Positions 15,157-24,205 of a stretch of 34,239 nt of DNA are shown piece after piece; position 1 is the stretch's first letter, and each line of letters opens with the position of its first letter. A program made the position numbers and the translations under genes. Source of the DNA: Aequorivita aurantiaca (GTDB lineage: Bacteria > Bacteroidota > Bacteroidia > Flavobacteriales > Flavobacteriaceae); the NCBI RefSeq assembly GCF_030410135.1, contig NZ_JAUGQQ010000016.1, positions 1 to 34,239 of the forward strand, given 5' to 3'. The notes beneath the pieces are model-generated. The model was not told where the DNA came from, ran no database searches, and saw nothing but the letters and a program-made list of their open reading frames with translations.

Positions 15157-15642
15157 ATGGAAGCACCCATAATTCGCCTAATTGAAAAGAAGGACAATAC
15201 GCAAATTGCAGCGGTAATTCGAAGTGTTTTGGAAGATTTTAACGTGCCAAAAGTGGGCACGGCCTATGCGGACAAATCACTGGATTGTATGTTTGAAACA
15301 TATCAAAAACCAAAAGGTGTTTATTTTGTGGTTGAGGAAAATGGCAAAATAATTGGTGGCGCGGGTGTCGCGCAACTTGACAATTTTGATGGCAATGTTT
15401 GCGAGTTGCAAAAAATGTATTTTCTTCCCGAAGCACGCGGAAGGGGTGTTGGTGCTCAAATGATGGAATTTTGCGTAGCAAAAGCACGTGAGTTTGGCTT
15501 CGAAAAAATTTATTTGGAAACGATGGAATATATGACCCACGCCCAAAAATTATACAAACAAGCAGGTTTTGAATACATTCCCTGCGCAATGGGCGACACT
15601 GGTCACTATTCTTGCCCTGTGCATATGATTAAAAAATTATAA
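15157..15642 (+). CDS. GNAT N-acetyltransferase
   Basis: A 161-residue acetyltransferase with motif A LPEARGRGVGAQMMEFCVAKA (acetyl-CoA pyrophosphate loop RGRGVG) and the closing LYKQAGFEYIP. Its N-terminal half (RLIEKKDNTQIAAVIRSVLEDF) is the type found in small GNATs of the YjgM-like group. No substrate can be named. It is divergent from ribD and 50 nt ahead of prmC on the same strand, and may be co-transcribed with prmC, but nothing shows a shared pathway. Confidence 0.88.
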   Translation: MEAPIIRLIEKKDNTQIAAVIRSVLEDFNVPKVGTAYADKSLDCMFETYQKPKGVYFVVEENGKIIGGAGVAQLDNFDGNVCELQKMYFLPEARGRGVGAQMMEFCVAKAREFGFEKIYLETMEYMTHAQKLYKQAGFEYIPCAMGDTGHYSCPVHMIKKL

Positions 15643-15692
15643 TTTAATTCCGGAAAATTCCCTTTTTGAAGAGTGCCAGGGAATCATTGTCC

Positions 15693-16562
15693 ATGAAAAT
15701 TTCAAAACTAAAAAGCGATTTCCAAAATTCACTTTCCGAAATATATCCTTCGGAAGAAATACAGTCTTTTTTCAATATTCTTTCAGAGAAATATTTAAAA
15801 CTTTCGAGGATTGAAATGGCCTTAAATCCAGAAAAGGCAATTTCTGTAGAAATAATTGGAGATTTTGAAAATGCTTTATTTCGATTAAAAAATTACGAAC
15901 CAATCCAATATATAATTGGGGAAACGGAATTTTTCGGACTCAATTTTAAAGTGAACAAATACACATTAATTCCCCGCCCGGAAACCGAGGAATTGGTAGA
16001 ATGGATTCTTGTACAGCAAAAACTCATACCTAATAACTCCCAACTCATAACTATTTTGGACATCGGCACCGGCTCTGGCTGCATCGCTATTTCGCTTTCC
16101 AAAAACTTTCCTGATGCAAAAGTTTCTGCTTTGGATATTTCGGAAGAAGCTTTACAAATTGCGCGTAAAAATGCTGAATTGAACGAAGTGGAAACTAATT
16201 TTTTTCAAGCGGATATTTTAACCATTAAACAACTTCCACAGCAGTACGATATAATTGTTTCCAATCCGCCGTACGTCCGCGAACTAGAAAAAAAACAGAT
16301 GCAGCAAAACGTTTTAAACCACGAACCGCAGTCCGCGCTTTTTGTGGCAAATGAAGACCCGCTCGTGTTTTATCGAACTATTTCCCGATTGGCAAAAATG
16401 CATTTGAAACCTAATGGAAAACTCTTTTTCGAGATTAATGAGTATCTTGGGGAAGATATGAAAATGCTCTTAAAAAGCGAAGGTTTTCAGAATATCGAAA
16501 TCAAAAAGGACATTTTTGGAAAAGACCGAATGCTAAAATGCACTGTCAATGAACAATCTTGA
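15693..16562 (+). CDS. prmC: Release factor glutamine methyltransferase PrmC
   Basis: Methylates the glutamine of the GGQ motif in release factors 1 and 2, tuning termination. The SAM-binding loop ILDIGTGSGCIAISL is at residues 121-135, and the catalytic NPPY at 191-194 sits in IIVSNPPYVRE. The start was placed at ATG 15693 (MKISKLK), giving 289 residues, instead of a TTG at 15666. Oddity: residues 110-121 (KLIPNNSQLIT region), in the linker just before the SAM loop, are encoded by five 7-bp repeat units. The last codons overlap the next gene by 14 nt. Confidence 0.95.
   Translation: MKISKLKSDFQNSLSEIYPSEEIQSFFNILSEKYLKLSRIEMALNPEKAISVEIIGDFENALFRLKNYEPIQYIIGETEFFGLNFKVNKYTLIPRPETEELVEWILVQQKLIPNNSQLITILDIGTGSGCIAISLSKNFPDAKVSALDISEEALQIARKNAELNEVETNFFQADILTIKQLPQQYDIIVSNPPYVRELEKKQMQQNVLNHEPQSALFVANEDPLVFYRTISRLAKMHLKPNGKLFFEINEYLGEDMKMLLKSEGFQNIEIKKDIFGKDRMLKCTVNEQS
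16021..16055 (+). repeat. Five 7-bp units inside prmC, consensus AACTCMT
   Basis: Five heptamers in register; AACTCAT occurs twice, with AACTCCC, ACCTAAT and AACTATT. They encode the linker between the N-terminal domain and the methyltransferase fold of PrmC. The encoded peptide (LIPNNSQLI) resembles the repeat-encoded tail of the GNAT at 4406 (LIPNSKSQI). Confidence 0.75.
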
Positions 16563-17139
16563 TAAAATATGCGTTTTTTGCGGCAGTAGCGAGGGAAACG
16601 ATCTTGCAATAACAGAAGCTGCTAAAAAGCTGGGGAAAATTTTTGCTGAGCGCGAAATCACATTGGTTTATGGTGCGGCGAAGATTGGCATTATGGGCAT
16701 AATCGCCAAAAGTGTTTTGGACAATAATGGTCGCGTTATTGGTGTCATCCCTAATTTTTTAAAAAAGAGGGAAGTAGTCCATCTCGGCCTCTCCAAATTG
16801 ATTACTACCGAAAATATGCACGAGCGCAAACTGAAAATGCAGGAAGAAAGTGACGGCTTTATAGCCCTTCACGGCGGATTGGGCACTTTGGAAGAACTAT
16901 TCGAAATAATTACCTGGCTTCAACTTGGGTTGCACCAAAAGCCAATCGGGCTTTTGAATATAAACGGTTTTTACGACGAGCTGGTGAAATTGCTAGAAAC
17001 AATGGTCCGAAAGGGCTTTCTATCAATGGATAATTATAGCCTTCTTTTGGTAGATTCCAACCCGGAATTTCTTCTGAAAAAAATGGAGGAATTCAAGCCG
17101 CCGCAACTTCCAAAGTGGCTTAATTCCGACAGAACATAA
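16549..17139 (+). CDS. LOG-family protein (cytokinin-riboside monophosphate phosphoribohydrolase type)
   Basis: A 196-residue Rossmann-like protein of the TIGR00730/LOG family, which hydrolyses the N-glycosidic bond of nucleotide 5'-monophosphates. It begins KICVFCGSSEG, has MHERKLKM (the conserved RK pair) and the nucleotide-binding loop HGGLGTLEE. In most relatives that loop reads PGGxGTxEE; here His108 replaces the proline. The first loop reads YGAAKIGIMG instead of the usual YGGGxxGLMG. Glu residues needed for catalysis are kept. The start overlaps prmC by 14 nt, implying coupling. The natural bacterial substrate is uncertain; AMP-like nucleotides are possible. Confidence 0.88.
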   Translation: MNNLDKICVFCGSSEGNDLAITEAAKKLGKIFAEREITLVYGAAKIGIMGIIAKSVLDNNGRVIGVIPNFLKKREVVHLGLSKLITTENMHERKLKMQEESDGFIALHGGLGTLEELFEIITWLQLGLHQKPIGLLNINGFYDELVKLLETMVRKGFLSMDNYSLLLVDSNPEFLLKKMEEFKPPQLPKWLNSDRT

Positions 17140-17234
17140 TAGATTATCAACATTTAAAAGTCGGTTTTTAACAAATTCTTCCTATTCCATTCATTTTCAT
17201 AAATTTAAGTTGTCTAACCCTTAAATAATTGAAT

Positions 17235-17939
17235 ATGAATTCTTCAAAAAAGTATTTTGCCGAAAGTCTCGGCACATTTGCATTAGTTCTATTTGGATGT
17301 GGCGCTGCAACATTAGCCAGCGTTACCAATGCCGGTCCCGCTGGAATTGGTCTTCTGGGCATTTCCCTTGCCTTTGGTTTTGCGGTGTTGGTAATGGTTT
17401 ATACCATTGGCCCAATTTCCGGATGCCATATTAATCCCGCTATTTCTATCGCGATGCTTGCTGCAGGCAAACTCTCTGCAAAAGATACCGTGGGGTATAT
17501 CATTTCCCAATGTATTGGTGCTATTGCCGCAGCTGGCTTGCTGTATGTTTTAGCCTCGGGCAGTGCAGGTTTTTCGATGCCCGAATGGGGTTTGGGCTCC
17601 AACGGGTGGGGAACGGGATATCTGGGGGAATATAATATGACTTCTGCGCTCATTGCGGAGTTTGCGTTTAGCTTCCTATTTTTAATTGTAATTTTTGGGG
17701 CCACCGCCTCGAAACACACCTCGCCAATGATGGCCGGTCTTGCCATTGGTATTTCGTTGGCATTAATACATATGGTTGTCATCCCAATAACTGGGACTTC
17801 GGTGAATCCTGCTCGTAGTTTAGGCCCAGCACTTTTTGCTGGTGGAATGGCGTTGCAGCAGCTGTGGCTTTTCATCGTTGCGCCAATTGCCGGCGGACTT
17901 TGTGCAGCATTGGTTCGTAATATATTTTTGGAGGATTGA
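17235..17939 (+). CDS. aqpZ: Aquaporin, AqpZ-like
   Basis: Inner-membrane water channel of the MIP family, 234 residues, six helices. Both NPA half-helices are intact: Asn67-Pro-Ala in GCHINPAIS and Asn191-Pro-Ala-Arg in SVNPARSLGP. The selectivity filter can be read as Phe47, His179, Thr188 and Arg194, the AqpZ-type water-selective set rather than the wider glycerol-facilitator one. The start is ATG 17235; an in-frame TTG two codons earlier was not used. It is followed by a strong hairpin that also abuts the ligA promoter. Confidence 0.93.
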   Translation: MNSSKKYFAESLGTFALVLFGCGAATLASVTNAGPAGIGLLGISLAFGFAVLVMVYTIGPISGCHINPAISIAMLAAGKLSAKDTVGYIISQCIGAIAAAGLLYVLASGSAGFSMPEWGLGSNGWGTGYLGEYNMTSALIAEFAFSFLFLIVIFGATASKHTSPMMAGLAIGISLALIHMVVIPITGTSVNPARSLGPALFAGGMALQQLWLFIVAPIAGGLCAALVRNIFLED

Positions 17940-17969
17940 TTTTTGTCCTGTTGAAAAAATTTCAATGTT

Positions 17970-18000
17970 AACCTCACAGTTTTTAAAAAGCTGTGAGGTT
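17970..18000 (+). terminator. Hairpin terminator after aqpZ
   Basis: A 10-bp stem, AACCTCACAG (17970-17979) with CTGTGAGGTT (17991-18000), has a loop of T5 and A5 that can itself pair. It is followed by an A/T-rich run rather than a clean T-tract. It sits only 8 nt before the ligA -7 element. Confidence 0.7.
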
Positions 18001-18008
18001 TAAAATTT

Positions 18009-18016
18009 TATATTTG
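18009..18016 (+). promoter_or_regulatory. TAnnTTTG -7 element 4 nt before ligA
   Basis: TATATTTG matches the consensus and is followed by TTGA and the ligA ATG at 18021. The predicted start site coincides with the start codon. The -33 region falls in the aqpZ terminator arm and shows no TTG. Confidence 0.6.
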
Positions 18017-18020
18017 TTGA

Positions 18021-20015
<1,995 letters not shown>

Positions 20016-20042
20016 TTGAAACGGCAAAGGCTTAAAAAAACT

Positions 20043-20050
20043 TATTTTTG
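20043..20050 (+). promoter_or_regulatory. TAnnTTTG -7 element for the DUF6913 gene
   Basis: TATTTTTG exact match, 21 nt before the ATG at 20072. A TTG at 20016-20018 lies 24 nt upstream, slightly beyond the usual spacing. It may also feed dapA. Confidence 0.55.
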
Positions 20051-20071
20051 CGGCGCAAAGCTGCCGGTTCC

Positions 20072-20587
20072 ATGTTTAAAAAAGTAAAGCATCATTCCTT
20101 AAAAAAGCACACCGAAAAAAAGCTTACGGAGCGTGATATTTCCGAAAGAAATTCACCTTTAAAGTATTTGGGATTTTTAGTGGATGAGGCTTTTTTTGAG
20201 GATTTTGAGTTGCTTTACGAATTTGGCCGGGAGCTTGGGTTGCAGCGAAAGGATGTGAAATTGTTCACTTTCGTTGAAACGCGAAGAAAAATTCCATCGC
20301 TTCGGCAAAACCAAATATCGAACAAGGAATTTACGTGGCGCGGCGAAATACAAAAGCAAAATGCGCAGGAATTTCTCGATTTTCCGTTTGATGCACTAAT
20401 TGGATTTTATAAAGGAAAACACGAATTTTTGAGCGCAATGGTAGCGCTGAGTCGGGCAAAATTCAAGATTGGTTTTGAGGGGGCAGATGCACGTTTGTAC
20501 GATTTAATGATTTCCATAAATCCCTCAAATTTTGAAGCCGCCAAGGCCGAGATTGAAAAATATTTGAAAATTCTCAACAAAATTTAG
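20072..20587 (+). CDS. DUF6913-type hypothetical protein
   Basis: 171 residues, no signal peptide or membrane span, basic N-terminus (MFKKVKHHSLKKH). The body alternates short helices and strands with conserved-looking segments: LGFLVDE, FDALIGFYKG, and SRAKFKIGFEGADARLYDLMI. I recognise it only as the domain of unknown function common upstream of dapA in flavobacteria (DUF6913). The IGF.G..ARLYDLMI pattern looks like a ligand or interaction loop, but no function should be assigned. The start was placed at ATG 20072 after the promoter, not at the upstream in-frame codon 20048. About 100 nt separate it from dapA. Confidence 0.7.
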   Translation: MFKKVKHHSLKKHTEKKLTERDISERNSPLKYLGFLVDEAFFEDFELLYEFGRELGLQRKDVKLFTFVETRRKIPSLRQNQISNKEFTWRGEIQKQNAQEFLDFPFDALIGFYKGKHEFLSAMVALSRAKFKIGFEGADARLYDLMISINPSNFEAAKAEIEKYLKILNKI

Positions 20588-20685
20588 TGCCCATATTATT
20601 GCACCGATAGTACCCGAAGAATGTATAACTTCGATATAAAATTTAAGATTAACCTCAAAAAATTTCCGCGTTGGCGGGCATAAAT

Positions 20686-21561
20686 ATGAAAGAATTGATA
20701 GGAACCGGAGTAGCTTTGATAACGCCATTTAATGAAGATTTTTCCGTAGACGTGGAAGGATTGAAAAATGTGGTGAATTTCAACATTGAAAATGGAATTG
20801 ATTATTTGGTAGTTTTGGGCACAACCGCTGAGAGCGCAACACTTTCCAAGGAGGAAAAACAATTGGTTATTGATACCATTGTTTTTGCAAACAACAAAAG
20901 ATTACCATTGGTTTTGGGCATTGGCGGCAATAATACCAAAGAAGTAATTGAAGAAATGAAAACCCGGGATCTTTCGGCTTTTACGGCCATCCTATCGGTT
21001 TCGCCCTATTACAACAAACCCACGCAGGAGGGAATATATCAGCATTTTGCTGCAATTGCGAAAGAGGCGCCGCTTCCCATTATTCTTTATAACGTGCCCG
21101 GAAGGACTGCCTCAAATATGCTTCCGGAAACAGTGATTCGCTTGGCGAACGATTTCGACAAAATCGTGGCGATTAAAGAAGCTGCCGGAGATATTGTTCA
21201 AGCCATGAAATTGATATCCGGTTGCCCAAAGAATTTTTTGGTAATTTCTGGCGACGACATGGTTACTTTGCCAATGATTCTTGCCGGCGGTGCGGGAGTA
21301 ATTTCCGTTATCGGCGAAGGTTTTCCGAAAGAATTTTCAAAAATGGTACAACTCGGTTTGGATAAAAAAGCTGACGAAGCTTATGAAATCCACTATAAAA
21401 TTGCACCCGCAATCGACTATATCTTTGCGGAAGGAAACCCAGCCGGTATAAAAGCTGTGTTCAAATCATTGGGAATTTGTGGCGACACGTTAAGACTTCC
21501 CTTAGTGGGCGTTAGCGATGGATTAAGGTCAAAAATTGATGCTTTTGTCAAAAATTTCTAA
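20686..21561 (+). CDS. dapA: 4-hydroxy-tetrahydrodipicolinate synthase
   Basis: First committed enzyme of the diaminopimelate/lysine pathway, condensing pyruvate with aspartate semialdehyde. A TIM barrel with the Schiff-base Lys164 in AIKEAAGD, the proton-relay Tyr135 in LYNVPGRT, and the GTTAES loop (Thr46/Thr47). 291 residues, as usual. The start is ATG 20686 ([10 protein letters not shown]), preferred to a TTG at 20671 that would add five residues. It serves the same pathway as dapF at 3636, although the two are 16 kb apart. No clear promoter lies in the 98-nt spacer, so it may be read with the DUF6913 gene. Confidence 0.96.
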   Translation: MKELIGTGVALITPFNEDFSVDVEGLKNVVNFNIENGIDYLVVLGTTAESATLSKEEKQLVIDTIVFANNKRLPLVLGIGGNNTKEVIEEMKTRDLSAFTAILSVSPYYNKPTQEGIYQHFAAIAKEAPLPIILYNVPGRTASNMLPETVIRLANDFDKIVAIKEAAGDIVQAMKLISGCPKNFLVISGDDMVTLPMILAGGAGVISVIGEGFPKEFSKMVQLGLDKKADEAYEIHYKIAPAIDYIFAEGNPAGIKAVFKSLGICGDTLRLPLVGVSDGLRSKIDAFVKNF

Positions 21562-21652
21562 TCTATAACCCAAATCATGATGCGTTAAATATTTCAAAAG
21601 GCTTGTAAATTATGGCCCTCGGCGCAATATTTTAGCCACAGAATAAGTTTTG

Positions 21653-21680
21653 TTGAATCACGTTTAATTCCCTATTTTTG
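21653..21680 (+). promoter_or_regulatory. Complete flavobacterial promoter for bamD
   Basis: TTG (21653-21655), 17 nt spacer, TATTTTTG (21673-21680): both consensus parts at ideal distance. Only CCCG separates it from the bamD ATG, so the transcript should start at or next to the start codon. Confidence 0.75.
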
Positions 21681-21684
21681 CCCG

Positions 21685-22512
21685 ATGTTTTTTAAGCCCA
21701 TGCGATTACCCGTTTTTATAACAATTTTTCTTGCCATTTTATTTTCTTCCTGTGGGGAATACCAAAGGGTTCTTCGGAAGGACGATATGGGAAAGAAATA
21801 TGCAATGGCAGATTCTCTTTACAAAATGGGAAAATACCGTAAGAGTCTAAAATTGATGGAGCAGATCGTGCCATCATATAGAGGAAAACCTCAGGGCGAA
21901 AAATTAATGTACATCTATTCCAATACCTATTACAAATTGGAAGATTATTATTTGGCCGGCTACCAATTTGAACGTTTTACCCAGGCATATCCGCAAAGTG
22001 ATAGCGCCGAAACTGCCGCATTTAAAGGCGCCAAAAGTTTTTATCACCTTTCGCCAAGATATTCCTTGGACCAAAAAGATACTTATAAAGCTTTGGAGAA
22101 GCTGCAGGAATTCATTAACCGATATCCTAATTCCGGCAAAAGAGTGGAAGCCAATACGTTAGTTTCTGAACTGCAGGAAAAATTGGAAACTAAGGAATAT
22201 GAAGTGGCGAAGCAATATTTGCACGTGGAAGATTACAAAGCTGCAATTGGCGCCTTTGACAATTTTATAACCGATAATCCCGGCTCGCATTACAGAAAAG
22301 ACGCTTTTTACGGAAGATTTGTAGCTGCTTACCAATTGGCAATCAACAGCATACCCTCGCTTGTTCAAGAACGTTTGGTTACTGCTAGAGGTTATTATAA
22401 CAATTTTATTAAATATTACGCAGACACCAATTTGGCTCCCGAAGCTACAAAGATTTATCAAGATATAGAACGCAGAACGGCGACTGCACAAACAGAATCA
22501 CTAGTTAATTAA
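21685..22512 (+). CDS. bamD: Outer-membrane assembly lipoprotein BamD
   Basis: Lipoprotein of the BAM complex that folds beta-barrel proteins into the outer membrane. The signal ends in the lipobox FSSC with Cys23 for acylation. The body is five TPR-like helical repeats (for example MADSLYKMGKYRKSLKLMEQI and YYLAGYQFERFTQAYPQSDSA), characteristic of BamD/ComL. 275 residues, normal length. It is 7 nt upstream of rpoZ, then coaBC: a common gene order in Bacteroidota. It has the best promoter in the window. Confidence 0.93.
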   Translation: MFFKPMRLPVFITIFLAILFSSCGEYQRVLRKDDMGKKYAMADSLYKMGKYRKSLKLMEQIVPSYRGKPQGEKLMYIYSNTYYKLEDYYLAGYQFERFTQAYPQSDSAETAAFKGAKSFYHLSPRYSLDQKDTYKALEKLQEFINRYPNSGKRVEANTLVSELQEKLETKEYEVAKQYLHVEDYKAAIGAFDNFITDNPGSHYRKDAFYGRFVAAYQLAINSIPSLVQERLVTARGYYNNFIKYYADTNLAPEATKIYQDIERRTATAQTESLVN

Positions 22513-22519
22513 TTTTATT

Positions 22520-22849
22520 ATGGATATTAAAAATTCAGAAGCACCTATCAACACGGTTACTCTAGACAAGAATTTGATTGATGAGCCCACAAACAATATT
22601 TATGAGGCAATTTCAATAATCTCGAAGAGAGCTTCGCAAATAAACGGCGATATTAAAAAAGAACTTCTTGAAAAACTAGATGAGTTCGCCACTTACAACG
22701 ACAGTTTAGAAGAAATTTTCGAAAACAAGGAACAGATTGAAGTGTCCAAATTCTACGAAAGACTTCCAAAGCCGCATGCATTGGCAGTTCAGGAATGGTT
22801 GGACAATAAAATTTATTACCGAAACACAAAAGACGAGGTAGTAGAGTAG
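22520..22849 (+). CDS. rpoZ: DNA-directed RNA polymerase omega subunit, Bacteroidota type
   Basis: 109 residues. Small subunit that helps fold and assemble RNA polymerase around beta'. Conserved segment NNIYEAISIISKRASQIN is the omega core; the C-terminal part (FYERLPKPHALAVQEWLDNKI) is the lineage-specific extension. It starts 7 nt after bamD, so it should be on the bamD transcript. The stop is followed immediately by a 7-bp repeat array. Confidence 0.9.
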   Translation: MDIKNSEAPINTVTLDKNLIDEPTNNIYEAISIISKRASQINGDIKKELLEKLDEFATYNDSLEEIFENKEQIEVSKFYERLPKPHALAVQEWLDNKIYYRNTKDEVVE

Positions 22850-22884
22850 AGGTTATAAGTTGCAGGTTGCAAGTTGTAGGTTGT
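22850..22884 (+). repeat. Five 7-bp units, consensus ARGTTGY (left arm)
   Basis: Five exact-register heptamers: AGGTTAT, then AAGTTGC/AGGTTGC alternating with AAGTTGT/AGGTTGT. It begins on the base after the rpoZ stop. Together with the array at 22934 it forms an imperfect inverted repeat across about 50 nt. Confidence 0.85.
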
Positions 22885-22933
22885 AACCCCTGAGTTTGAA
22901 CTATGGCTCATCAACTTTTCTCGGGATTACACC

Positions 22934-22975
22934 AAAACCCGAAACCTTAAACTTGAAAGCTGAAACCTGAAACCT
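22934..22975 (+). repeat. Six 7-bp units, consensus GAAACCT (right arm)
   Basis: Six heptamers in register; GAAACCT occurs three times, with AAAACCC, TAAACTT and GAAAGCT. It ends 6 nt before the coaBC ATG. Read on the other strand its units are AGGTTTC, close to the left arm's AGGTTGC. Confidence 0.85.
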
Positions 22976-22981
22976 AAGAAA

Positions 22982-24205
22982 ATGGCTGTTTTGAACGGGA
23001 AAAATATCTTGCTTGGCGTTAGCGGCGGGATTGCCGCGTACAAAACAGCTTTTTTAGTAAGGCTTTTGGTGAAAAAAGGCGCAAACGTAAAAGTGGTAAT
23101 GACCCAATCTGCCAAGGATTTCGTAACGCCGCTCACCCTTTCCACATTATCTAAAAACGAAGTATTTTCTTCCTTTATCGATGAGAAAATTTCCATAGAT
23201 AATCGCGAACCCAAATGGAACAATCATGTGGAATTGGCACTTTGGGCAGATTTGTTTTTGATTGCTCCGGCTACTGCGAATACGCTTTCAAAAATGGCAC
23301 ATGGAACGAGTGATAATCTTTTACTTGCATGTTATCTTTCCGCAAAATGCACGGTGTATTACGCTCCTGCGATGGATCTGGATATGTACCAGCATCCCAC
23401 AACTGAAGAAACTTTCGCTAAACTTGAAAGCTTTGGAAATATTCAAATTCCCGCAGCTTTTGGCGAACTTGCCAGCGGCTTGGTCGGGCAGGGAAGAATG
23501 GCCGAGCCTGAGGAAATTATTTCTTTTTTGGAAAATGATCTTCTGAAAAAACTTCCACTTCGGGGCAAGAAATTTTTAATTACGGCTGGGCCAACGTATG
23601 AAGCGATTGATCCTGTTCGATTTATTGGCAACCATTCAAGTGGAAAAATGGGGTATGCCATAGCCGAAGCTGCCGCAAATCTTGGAGCTGAGGTTACCTT
23701 AATTTCCGGTCCGGTTAGCCTTACCCTTGAAGATGATTTCGTGAAAATTATCCGCATTACTTCAGCCGAAGAAATGTTTGTTGCGGCGCACCAACATTTC
23801 AACCAAAGTGATGTAGCCATTTTAAGCGCTGCGGTTGCCGATTATCGGCCATCAGAAGTTGCTTCGGAAAAAATAAAAAAGAAAGAGGAGAATTTCACCC
23901 TTCAACTTACAAAAACAAAAGATATATTAGCTTCCCTTGGCGATATTAAGGAAAGTCAATTTTTGGTAGGGTTTGCACTGGAAACGGAAAACGAGGAGGA
24001 AAACGCAAAAAGAAAACTTGAAAAAAAGAATTTAGATTTAATTGTGTTAAATTCGCTTCGTGACAAAGGGGCCGGTTTTGGGACCAATACCAATAAAATT
24101 ACTTTGATAGGAAGGGACAATAAAACCCACAATTTTCCTGTTAAAACTAAAAAAGAAGTAGCAATCGATATTTTAGAATATATTATAAAACAGACAAATG
24201 CGTAA
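22982..24205 (+). CDS. coaBC: Bifunctional phosphopantothenoylcysteine decarboxylase/phosphopantothenate-cysteine ligase
   Basis: Carries out two steps of coenzyme A synthesis: ligation of cysteine to phosphopantothenate and FMN-dependent decarboxylation. The CoaC domain (1-185) has the catalytic His82 in NNHVELALWAD, PAMDLDM (usually PAMN) and ASGLVGQGRM, where E. coli has ACGDVGPGRM with the active Cys. The CoaB domain (about 190-407) contains ITAGPTYEAIDPVRFIGNHSSGKMG and the AAVADYRP motif. Length is normal (407). The end overlaps the next gene by 8 nt. The unusual residues in the CoaC half are discussed in the findings. Confidence 0.95.
   Translation: MAVLNGKNILLGVSGGIAAYKTAFLVRLLVKKGANVKVVMTQSAKDFVTPLTLSTLSKNEVFSSFIDEKISIDNREPKWNNHVELALWADLFLIAPATANTLSKMAHGTSDNLLLACYLSAKCTVYYAPAMDLDMYQHPTTEETFAKLESFGNIQIPAAFGELASGLVGQGRMAEPEEIISFLENDLLKKLPLRGKKFLITAGPTYEAIDPVRFIGNHSSGKMGYAIAEAAANLGAEVTLISGPVSLTLEDDFVKIIRITSAEEMFVAAHQHFNQSDVAILSAAVADYRPSEVASEKIKKKEENFTLQLTKTKDILASLGDIKESQFLVGFALETENEEENAKRKLEKKNLDLIVLNSLRDKGAGFGTNTNKITLIGRDNKTHNFPVKTKKEVAIDILEYIIKQTNA

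Noticed and set aside
22850-22975. CRISPR array
   Set aside because: Units are 7 bp, contiguous and without spacers; no cas genes are present.
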